Source: Saprospirales bacterium
GTDB lineage: Bacteria; Bacteroidota; Bacteroidia; Chitinophagales; Saprospiraceae
Direction: 5' to 3'
DNA length: 5,698 nucleotides
Assembly (NCBI GenBank): GCA_003448025.1
Contig: DLXL01000073.1
Span: 5,453 to 11,150, forward strand
Positions 1 to 5,091 of this stretch are shown in pieces. How positions within the stretch are numbered: position 1 is the stretch's first letter; each line of letters starts with the position of its first letter. The position numbers and the translations under genes were made by a program. A model generated the notes under the pieces. The model saw only the letters and a list, made by a program, of their open reading frames with translations. It had not been told where the DNA came from and ran no database searches.

Positions 1-41
1 ACCAAAATGTCCAGTAGTGTGGTAAAAACCACCTTTTCCAT
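1..41 (-). CDS. Start of an unidentified third gene of the left operon (partial)
   Basis: An ATG read leftward from 41 opens a frame giving MEKVVFTTLLDIL before the window ends, so only 13 codons are visible. It begins 6 bases after the stop codon of the DUF1295 gene and on the same strand, as expected for the next gene of a tight operon. Thirteen residues do not identify a family. From general knowledge, DUF1295 and DUF2177 genes are often found near cyclopropane-fatty-acid-synthase-like methyltransferases, and an amphipathic start ending in LLD-L would fit, but this is inference from context. No Shine-Dalgarno sequence is visible, which is normal in Bacteroidota. Confidence 0.5.
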   Translation of the reverse strand, partial: MEKVVFTTLLDIL

Positions 42-47
42 GCTCAC

Positions 48-815
48 CTACGCAGATGGCCACCAGGGCAAGAACGCGCTGGTTCGCTTTTTGTAGGCCT
101 GAAACTCCTGATTATTGGTATATTTAGCTTCTAGCATTGGGATGCCCGATACATACAACAGCAAATAGGTAATGGTAATGGGACTAATAATACCCCAAAT
201 GCCGTATTGAACGGGTAAAACGATAAAAAAGACGCCCCACCAAAGTGTTACCTCCCCGAAATAGTTGGGATGGCGCGTGTAACGCCATAGGCCGGTTTGG
301 ATCACTTCGTCCTTGCGGGATTTATGTTTGATAAAAATGGAAAGCTGGTAATCTCCCACAACTTCAAAGAAAAAGCCAATCAACCATAGCAATACTCCTG
401 CAAAAGAAAGCGGGTAGATATGGCTGTAAGATGCTTTTGCTGCAATAATGATAGGGACACTCATGATCAGCATAAAGCAGCATTGCAATACATACACCTG
501 TAAAAACGAACGCAATACGAACCATCTCCCCCAGGCTTCCCTCCATTGGCGGTATCGAAAGTCTTCCGCTTTGCCCCGGCTTCTTAGAGCTATATGCAGC
601 GAAAGTCTAAGCCCCCAAAGGGTAACCAGGACATAAACCAGCGCTGAAAGTGGGGTAATTGGTTGTGTAATCCAGACATACGCACAGATCAGGATAAATC
701 CAAGTCCCCAGCCGATGTCTGCCACATCATTTCGTTTAAGCAGCATACCCACTACGAACCCAATACATGCGTAGCAAAACAGGAGCAAGGCAATATATAT
801 GATCGTATCAAGCAT
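48..815 (-). CDS. DUF1295 family integral membrane protein (steroid 5-alpha-reductase-like)
   Basis: The product is 255 residues, the usual length for the DUF1295 family, which is related to isoprenylcysteine methyltransferases and steroid 5-alpha-reductases and lies in the inner membrane. Hydrophobic segments are visible at about residues 3-26, 33-50, 55-76, 105-126, 135-153, 188-202 and 205-226. The family signature GLWRYTRHPNYFGE is at 175-188. It is preceded by E151 and D155-Y-Q-L, and followed by the typical tail PMLEAKY...YKKRTSAFLPWW at 226-252. The conserved RHPNY/E block is where related enzymes bind nucleotide cofactor or S-adenosylmethionine; the actual substrate is unknown. By context it may reduce or modify a membrane lipid. 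The start lies 1 base after the TGA of the DUF2177 gene (TGA-T-ATG), which implies translational coupling. The family call is firm and the reaction is not. Confidence 0.9.
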   Translation of the reverse strand: MLDTIIYIALLLFCYACIGFVVGMLLKRNDVADIGWGLGFILICAYVWITQPITPLSALVYVLVTLWGLRLSLHIALRSRGKAEDFRYRQWREAWGRWFVLRSFLQVYVLQCCFMLIMSVPIIIAAKASYSHIYPLSFAGVLLWLIGFFFEVVGDYQLSIFIKHKSRKDEVIQTGLWRYTRHPNYFGEVTLWWGVFFIVLPVQYGIWGIISPITITYLLLYVSGIPMLEAKYTNNQEFQAYKKRTSAFLPWWPSA

Positions 816-816
816 A

Positions 817-1224
817 TCAACGCACCCATTTGACGATGTAAAACCCTGCGGTACTCACGGTACTGGTTAGTAAAAAGCCCCAGATCACATCAATCCAAAC
901 GATAAATACAGGCCAGTTTTTCAAGGTGGCCAGATTGGTGAGATCGTAGGTGGCATAGGTGAAAAAGCCAAACAGCCCACCCAGAACTATGGCTGTACGA
1001 ACAGAATCTTTTTCAACGGCGGGCAAAATGGCAAAAATGAAAATACCGATTATAAACAGAAAATAAAAGATAAAAGCCGCAGGCCAATTGACCTGATCGC
1101 TCAAAAAATCGCTCAGGTGCTTTCTGTATAAGTCTTTGGCAATAAAGCCCAGCCATGCCATGTCGATGGCAAAAAACACCGTGAAGGTTAGCAAATAACT
1201 CAGGATAAGTTTGGGGAAAGGCAT
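817..1224 (-). CDS. DUF2177 family membrane protein
   Basis: A 135-residue protein with about four membrane segments (about 5-28, 47-70, 76-92 and 106-130), matching the usual size and topology of DUF2177. Family hallmarks are D21-M-A-W-L in the first helix, the block FFTYATYDLTNLATLKNWP at 87-105, and D112-V-I-W-G in the last helix. The frame is open back to an ATG at 1290, but I chose the ATG at 1224. The upstream 22 residues are polar, unlike the family, and would run across two DNA dyads, whereas MPFPKLILSYLL begins directly with the first helix. Function is unknown. Conserved acidic and aromatic residues inside helices suggest a small lipid-modifying or transport role, which is inference. 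It is the first gene of a tight operon with the DUF1295 gene. Confidence 0.87.
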   Translation of the reverse strand: MPFPKLILSYLLTFTVFFAIDMAWLGFIAKDLYRKHLSDFLSDQVNWPAAFIFYFLFIIGIFIFAILPAVEKDSVRTAIVLGGLFGFFTYATYDLTNLATLKNWPVFIVWIDVIWGFLLTSTVSTAGFYIVKWVR

Positions 1225-1258
1225 AGGGTAGCAAGTAGAAGGTTTACGATAAGCACGG

Positions 1259-1290
1259 GTTGACAAATCAACATGCTCTAACAGGAGCAT
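1259..1290. promoter_or_regulatory. Two adjoining small dyads upstream of the DUF2177 operon
   Basis: Two perfect inverted repeats touch each other. The first is GTTGA-CAAA-TCAAC at 1259-1272 (5-bp stem, 4-nt loop). The second is ATGCTC-TAACAG-GAGCAT at 1273-1290 (6-bp stem, 6-nt loop). They lie 35-66 bases upstream of the chosen DUF2177 start, where a promoter, operator or 5' leader would be. No TAnnTTTG element was found nearby. Each stem is short enough to occur by chance, so only their exact adjacency and position are suggestive. Confidence 0.3.
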
Positions 1291-1343
1291 AAGTCAAACA
1301 ACGTGAAGGGCTGAATAGTTGTGGCGCTTTTCCATACCAATGT

Positions 1344-1453
1344 GGTGTCTCGTAAGTAATTTTTTACCGCAGAGGCGCAGAGCCGCAGAGATTATGATAA
1401 TCAATATATTACACCTCTGCGCCTCTGCGGTAAAAGATTACTTATGAGACACC
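1344..1453. repeat. 110-bp near-perfect palindromic intergenic repeat (CGCAGAG type)
   Basis: The arms at 1344-1382 and 1415-1453 are each 39 nt and are reverse complements except at two positions (1361/1436 and 1352/1445). Both mismatches are G-T and would still pair as G-U in a plus-strand RNA. The 32-nt loop is AT-rich and contains a further CCGCAGAG at 1383-1390, so the inner arm is an array of 8-nt units: CCGCAGAG, GCGCAGAG, CCGCAGAG. The outer arm is GGTGTCTC plus an AT-rich linker. The palindrome starts 5 bases beyond the stop codon of the acetyltransferase gene. It resembles the dispersed palindromic repeats I recall from Bacteroidota and other environmental genomes. No transposase is nearby. 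It is a poor intrinsic terminator because no T tract follows the stem on the minus strand. Confidence 0.9.
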
Positions 1454-1458
1454 CTCTA

Positions 1459-2226
1459 TCATTCCAGGGTGTCGAGATATTGTTCAAACTTGGCCTCAGT
1501 CATTAACTCATGGCAATGAAATGCGCCGTTATACCACATGCCGAATGTACCAAAAGGGCTGCCGGATTGTTGTGCTTCCTGAGCGTTTTTCAAATGTATG
1601 ATATGTGTTTCAAATCCCCTTTTTTGTGCTATTTCGGCATAAATACGTCCACCATAATCTTCCATAAACGGACATTGATGGGAATATACGAAGGTAAGAC
1701 CTTTATTGCCGGCATGGGTAGTGCCGTTTTTCGCATGGTCGGCAAAGCGCGGAATAGGAGCCTCTGCGTGAAAAGGAAATGCCAACAATTCAAAAGAGGG
1801 TGGGGCGGTATCTATCGTCTTAAAACCATGTTTGAGGTAAAATTTCTTGTCGGTTAAGAATGGTTTCACTTTGGAGCTTGTTACTACGGCCACACCGTTC
1901 ATTCCAGCAGCACGGGCATCATCCAGACATTCCTGAAGCAATTTTTTGGCATACCCCTGGCCTTTATATTGCCCGGAAACCCACAAACAATGGATGATCA
2001 TATAGCTTTCTCCCGCCAGTGGTTTCCAGGCCTGTGCAATAGGTATGTATTCTACAAAAACCTTTCCCCGGGCATCCAGCCGTTTAAACACCAATCCCTC
2101 CTTAAAACGATCTTTTAGCCACTCTTTTTTGGTTTGCGCTCGACGGGCGTTTTCCTTATCGTTACCGATGGCACAGCAGATATGCTCGTGATCAAGGTTA
2201 GCAGCAGTGATGGTAATGATAGACAT
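1459..2226 (-). CDS. GNAT N-acetyltransferase with C-terminal YoaP-like domain
   Basis: A 255-residue cytoplasmic protein of two parts. Residues about 1-150 form a GNAT fold. The beta-4 strand MIIHCLWV (76-83) leads into the acetyl-CoA pyrophosphate loop Q86-Y-K-G-Q-G-Y-A93 (Q-x-x-G-x-G/A), followed by the helix KKLLQECLDDARAAG and FYLKHGFKTID near 129-139. Residues about 155-255 match the YoaP-like C-terminal region, with YSHQCPFM around C185, SPFGTFGMWYNG at 223-234 and a final helix; this part looks thioredoxin-like, which is inference. The family is found across Firmicutes and Bacteroidota and its acyl acceptor is not known to me. The gene is monocistronic: 274 bases separate it from the upstream gene and 234 from the downstream one, and both gaps carry palindromic repeats. 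The start gives MSIITITAANLDH, typical of the family. Confidence 0.88.
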   Translation of the reverse strand: MSIITITAANLDHEHICCAIGNDKENARRAQTKKEWLKDRFKEGLVFKRLDARGKVFVEYIPIAQAWKPLAGESYMIIHCLWVSGQYKGQGYAKKLLQECLDDARAAGMNGVAVVTSSKVKPFLTDKKFYLKHGFKTIDTAPPSFELLAFPFHAEAPIPRFADHAKNGTTHAGNKGLTFVYSHQCPFMEDYGGRIYAEIAQKRGFETHIIHLKNAQEAQQSGSPFGTFGMWYNGAFHCHELMTEAKFEQYLDTLE

Positions 2227-2344
2227 TTTAGTAAGGTAATATTCGCTAAGATAAGGGTAATAGGATATTGCTGGTCATTTTGGTTTAACAAATATTATCC
2301 CGATTTTTTGGGTGTAATTCCTTATTCTATATACAAATAAATAT

Positions 2345-2408
2345 GAATTACAAAGGCACAAAGGACACAAGATGTGATGTCTTTGTGCCCTCGGTGCCTT
2401 TGTGGTTC
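2345..2408. repeat. 64-bp imperfect palindromic intergenic repeat (CACAAAG type)
   Basis: The left arm at 2345-2371 pairs with the right arm at 2382-2408 around a 10-nt loop. Of 27 positions, 21 are Watson-Crick pairs, three are G-T pairs (2348/2405, 2349/2404, 2371/2382) and three do not pair (2360, 2361, 2365). The core reads ACAAAGGCACAAAGGACACAA, with its complement TTTGTGCC...GGTGCCTTTGTGG on the right. It lies in the gap upstream of the acetyltransferase gene. Arrays of this kind are common between genes in Bacteroidota as I recall. Its core shares a scaffold with the palindrome at 1344-1453. Confidence 0.82.
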
Positions 2409-2450
2409 AAATTCTTATTGTGCCTTTGTGGGTCAAATAATTGTTGTGCC
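2394..2450. repeat. 26-nt tandem repeat (two copies plus start of a third)
   Basis: GTGCCTTTGTGGTTCAAAT at 2394-2412 recurs at 2420-2438 as GTGCCTTTGTGGGTCAAAT with one change, and GTGCC starts again at 2446, giving an exact period of 26. The 7-nt spacers (2413-2419 and 2439-2445) are AT-rich and diverged. The first copy is also the right arm of the palindrome at 2345-2408, so the palindrome appears to have been extended by duplication of one arm. The rest of the 2227-2500 gap is AT-rich sequence presumed to hold the acetyltransferase promoter. The nearest candidate there is TAATATTTG on the minus strand at 2289-2297, one base too long for the TAnnTTTG consensus. Confidence 0.72.
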
Positions 2451-2460
2451 CCCCAACAAT
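2440..2460 (-). terminator. Possible weak hairpin terminator of the collagen-like gene
   Basis: ATTGTTG at 2440-2446 and CAACAAT at 2454-2460 form a 7-bp stem with a 7-nt loop, 41 bases beyond the stop codon of the collagen-like fibre gene. On the minus strand it is followed by TATTTGACC, which is only mildly T-rich. It is therefore a poor intrinsic terminator and may be just part of the repeat array. A second small dyad, TTCAAC/GTTGAA at 2474-2479 and 2491-2496, lies closer to the stop but has no T tract. Confidence 0.22.
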
Positions 2461-2500
2461 CGGATGACTCCTCTTCAACCAGAAATCTGAGTTGAATACC

Positions 2501-4357
2501 TTATTTTTTACTTTCCAGGATCAACCTTTTCAAGGTTTCCAATTCGGCTTTAAGCTCGTCTATCTGAGCCTGTCGCGCATTGTTTTCAGATTGCAGTTTC
2601 TGAATCTGTTGCTGTTGTTCCTGTATGGCAGAAACCGTTACCGGGATAATTTCACTGTAAGCAACCCCCAATTTTTGCGTGGGCTCCCAGTGGCCGGATT
2701 TGCGGTCTTCCCCATCCCAAACCCATTCTTTAGTGCGCACCACTTCAGGGATCACTTGTTGGAGATCCTGTGCCAGAAAGCCTAAGATCCGCCCTTCGCC
2801 CGGGTGCCCGTCTTTCCACTCATAACTTACAGGCTTCAATTGCATAACCTGATTCAGCCCATAACCTGCAGGCCGGATATTTTGTTTTAAGGTAGCATCA
2901 GAGGTATTGATGGTGCCATTAGTGGCATATACAGTATTCCAGCGATTGGCACTGCCACCAAGATTATCAGCCCCGTTCACCACAGGCCGCCATGAGCCAT
3001 CTACGGCAAGAATATAACTACCTGCATCTTCTATTTTCTCTGCACTTCCAAAAAATAAGTCTGGTCCATCAATATCCGCACTACCTGCAACCCTGAGTTT
3101 TGTTCCGGAGGTTGGGGAGTTGGTGCCAATCATAACAGATTGGTCACCATCATCATCTATAACAAGGCTGTTATTGCCGGTCAAGCCATTGGCTTCCAAG
3201 GCTAAATGGCCATCTGTGCGGGTAGTAAGGTAGAAAAATTCTGCATTGGTGGATGCAACCTCCAGCCTTTCTTCCAGACGTGCAATACCGTTTAGGACAA
3301 ACGTGTTTGAAGTGGAAGAATATTCCATTGGAGAATTGCCAATAGTGGTGGCACCTGTGAAAATGGGTATACGATTGGTGGTTCCATTTACGCCACCCGG
3401 GCCTGGAGGGCCTTGCGGACCAACTGGCCCTGCCGGGCCTGTAAGGCCGATAGGGCCTTGGACACCCTGCGGGCCTTGCGGGCCTGCCGGACCTGTTAGG
3501 CCAATTGGTCCCTGGGGCCCCTGAGCTCCCTGTGGGCCAACCGGGCCAATCGGACCAGCTGGACCAACCGGACCTGTAAGACCAGTAGGGCCTTGTGCGC
3601 CCATAGCGCCTGCCGGACCAGCCGGACCGGTAAGTCCCACAGGGCCTTGGGGGCCTTCAGGGCCGGTTAATCCAATGGGACCTGCAGGGCCGGTTGCACC
3701 TGTTGGACCCACAGGCCCCATAGGACCCGCTGCACCGGTTGCGCCTGTTGCACCAGCGGGGCCGGTAAGGCCGGTTGGGCCTTGAATTCCGGCTGGGCCT
3801 TCCGGACCAGTTAAACCAATAGGACCCTGTGGACCGGCTGGGCCTTGCGGACCCGTGGAGCCGGCTGGGCCAGGAGGGCCTTGCAGACCTTGTGGCCCCG
3901 CAGGACCAGCCGGCCCAACAGGTCCGTTGCCGGCATTTTTGGCATACAAGGCATAAGGCACCGATACCATTTGCGAGCTGCCAAAGTTCTCATTAGCATC
4001 GAAGACGCCATTGGAGTTGACATCAACGGAAACCGAAAGGAAATAGTTATTGGTTCCCCAGTTGAGGAGGTTCAAATCATGTGGTTGCCCACTAACAACA
4101 GCGCCAAGACCAATAGAAGCATTCACCGCGCCCTGGCGGTTTACCTCCAAATTATGGGTTTCCGCGAAAGCAATAGCGCCAGAGGGACTGTTTTCGCGGA
4201 TGTCGAAACGGAACTTCACCAATTGGCCAGCCGCATATAAAAGGCTGTCGTTGCGCCTGGGTACGGCCTGGTAATTGAAGAAAGCCGGCGCCTGTGCAAA
4301 TGTCGTGAATGCTGCCATAAACTGCAGCAGGATCATGATAAGGGTATTTTTTTTCAT
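2501..4357 (-). CDS. Secreted collagen-like fibre protein with C-terminal peptidase S74 (self-cleaving chaperone) domain
   Basis: A 618-residue exported protein. Residues 1-23 are a signal peptide (MKKN, hydrophobic core, FAQA). Residues 24-142 form the Bacteroidota fibre N-terminal domain, running from [10 protein letters not shown] to [10 protein letters not shown]. Residues 145-321 are 59 unbroken Gly-X-Y triplets, predicted to form a trimeric collagen-like triple helix. Residues 325-485 hold [18 protein letters not shown] and a beta-rich stalk ending in [21 protein letters not shown]. From 486 comes the S74 intramolecular chaperone. S486-D and K491 have the same +5 spacing as the catalytic Ser911/Lys916 of phage K1F endosialidase, so autocleavage near S486 is expected, releasing about 130 residues. 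[15 protein letters not shown] is the family core, and 578-615 is a Q/E/K-rich coiled coil. No T9SS sorting domain is visible. It is the second gene of a pair, 36 bases after the T9SS protein gene. Its ligand is unknown. Confidence 0.93.
   Translation of the reverse strand: MKKNTLIMILLQFMAAFTTFAQAPAFFNYQAVPRRNDSLLYAAGQLVKFRFDIRENSPSGAIAFAETHNLEVNRQGAVNASIGLGAVVSGQPHDLNLLNWGTNNYFLSVSVDVNSNGVFDANENFGSSQMVSVPYALYAKNAGNGPVGPAGPAGPQGLQGPPGPAGSTGPQGPAGPQGPIGLTGPEGPAGIQGPTGLTGPAGATGATGAAGPMGPVGPTGATGPAGPIGLTGPEGPQGPVGLTGPAGPAGAMGAQGPTGLTGPVGPAGPIGPVGPQGAQGPQGPIGLTGPAGPQGPQGVQGPIGLTGPAGPVGPQGPPGPGGVNGTTNRIPIFTGATTIGNSPMEYSSTSNTFVLNGIARLEERLEVASTNAEFFYLTTRTDGHLALEANGLTGNNSLVIDDDGDQSVMIGTNSPTSGTKLRVAGSADIDGPDLFFGSAEKIEDAGSYILAVDGSWRPVVNGADNLGGSANRWNTVYATNGTINTSDATLKQNIRPAGYGLNQVMQLKPVSYEWKDGHPGEGRILGFLAQDLQQVIPEVVRTKEWVWDGEDRKSGHWEPTQKLGVAYSEIIPVTVSAIQEQQQQIQKLQSENNARQAQIDELKAELETLKRLILESKK
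3395..3925 (-). repeat. Collagen-like Gly-X-Y coding repeat (59 triplets)
   Basis: This stretch encodes residues 145-321 of the fibre protein, with glycine at every third position without a break. Pro is frequent in the X position, and Q, A, T, I and V in Y. GLT occurs seven times (181, 196, 229, 241, 259, 286, 304), always in phase, inside GP-x-GLT-GP-x modules. Two 18-residue copies, 283-300 (3458-3511) and 301-318 (3404-3457), stand in tandem. Their DNA differs at many third codon positions, so the duplication is not recent. The region is visibly richer in G and C than its surroundings because of GGN and CCN codons. Confidence 0.95.
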
Positions 4358-4393
4358 TGGTAGAAATGTTGAGTGAGGTTGAGAATCAAATGG

Positions 4394-4900
4394 TTAATGG
4401 GAATAATGCTGGATTTTAACCACACCTGCCAGGCGCCCCAGTTCATCAAAAACCTCGAGGAGATAGGTGCCTGCGGGCAAGTGAGAGAGTTGCAATTGTT
4501 CGATTCCGTTCAGTGCTGAATCCGAAAGCACTTGCCGACCCAGTAAATCAAATAGTCGCAAGGTGAGTCCGGTAGTAGTGGATTCAACGGTTACAAAATC
4601 GCCGGCAGGGTTAGGATATGCCTTGATTTCCACCAGTGGAACGAAAGGCTGGAAAATACCTACCGTAAGATTCGGTTTGCGGGCCTGCTGAAAACCGGCG
4701 CCCAGATAATGATTCCCCTGGGTAGCTGCATGAATGTTTGTTTCCCCAAGGGTCCAGGTGAGGGAATGGCCATTGGAGGCAGCAGTGCCTCCGGAAGACC
4801 CTAAAACCTCCAGTGCCATGCTCTGTCCGGAGCAGAACCACGGCACAATGGCCAGACAGAACAAAAAAAGCCCGGGCTTTGTAATGGTTGGTGTACGCAT
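4394..4900 (-). CDS. Small secreted protein with type IX secretion system type A sorting domain
   Basis: A 168-residue protein. Residues 1-26 form a signal peptide (MRTPTITKPG, then LFLFCLAIVPWFCSG), with cleavage likely near SGQS. C23 lacks a proper lipobox, so signal peptidase I is preferred. Residues 27-72 are a short cargo region with SLTWTLGETNIHAA...HYLGAGFQQ, a pattern frequent in small Bacteroidota surface proteins. Residues 92-165 are the type A C-terminal sorting domain: KAYPNPAGD (93-101), LRLFDLLGRQVL (114-125), LPAGTYLLEV (141-150) and a final GVVKIQ. Such domains direct export through the T9SS and, in studied species, removal and anchoring at the cell surface. It is the first gene of a unit with the collagen-like fibre gene 36 bases downstream. 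No functional domain other than the sorting signal is recognised. Confidence 0.88.
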   Translation of the reverse strand: MRTPTITKPGLFLFCLAIVPWFCSGQSMALEVLGSSGGTAASNGHSLTWTLGETNIHAATQGNHYLGAGFQQARKPNLTVGIFQPFVPLVEIKAYPNPAGDFVTVESTTTGLTLRLFDLLGRQVLSDSALNGIEQLQLSHLPAGTYLLEVFDELGRLAGVVKIQHYSH

Positions 4901-4938
4901 ATAAGGTTAGTTTTGTTAAAAAATAACAGGATGGTTCC

Positions 4939-4959
4939 TTTTCGAAACCGATTCGAAAA
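4939..4959. promoter_or_regulatory. 21-bp TTCGAA dyad in the divergent promoter region (candidate operator)
   Basis: TTTTCGAA (4939-4946) and TTCGAAAA (4952-4959) are perfect reverse complements around ACCGA. Because TTCGAA is itself a palindrome, the same bases also form a direct repeat of TTCGAAA with an 11-bp step (4941 and 4952), close to one helical turn. It lies 39 bases upstream of the T9SS protein start and 132 bases upstream of the beta-helix start, in the 191-bp gap between divergent genes. Both orientations suit a dimeric regulator, but no regulator gene is in the window. Confidence 0.42.
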
Positions 4960-5060
4960 ACACTATTAGCCACATTATGCAGACAACGGTAAAATCGTGA
5001 ACACCTCTTCCCAAAAGACTGCTCCGAATAAAAAAAGCCGATCATAACAGCCTTGGAACA

Positions 5061-5068
5061 TACTTTTG
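5061..5068 (+). promoter_or_regulatory. Bacteroidota-type -7 promoter element (TAnnTTTG) of the beta-helix gene
   Basis: TACTTTTG fits the Bacteroidota sigma-A -7 consensus TAnnTTTG exactly and lies 23 bases before the ATG at 5092, implying a leader of about 15-20 bases. A TTG at about -33 with normal spacing is not seen; the nearest TTG (5054-5056) is too close. The remainder of 4901-5091 shows no gene. On the minus strand only a weak near match (TATTTTTT, 4918-4925) lies before the T9SS protein gene. Confidence 0.5.
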
Positions 5069-5091
5069 GAAACGCAATCAAATACCCTCGT

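Noticed and set aside
1225..1290. Longer DUF2177 reading frame starting at 1290
   Set aside because: The extra 22 residues are polar, unlike the family N-terminus, and cross two DNA dyads. The ATG at 1224 begins directly with the first membrane helix.
1344..1453. The large palindrome as an intrinsic terminator of the acetyltransferase gene
   Set aside because: On the minus strand the stem is followed by mixed sequence and not a T tract; the A/T run lies inside the stem. It may still slow RNA polymerase, but it does not have terminator form.
1344..2450. Repeats as a CRISPR array
   Set aside because: There are only two dissimilar palindromic blocks, and the 26-nt repeat has 7-nt spacers, far too short for CRISPR spacers. 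No cas gene is present.
3246..3524. Plus-strand frame whose translation is also rich in Gly-Pro triplets, like a second antisense collagen
   Set aside because: The complement of GGN-CCN codons is again NGG-NCC, so the opposite strand automatically reads as Gly/Pro-rich in one frame. There is no signal peptide, start context or stalk.
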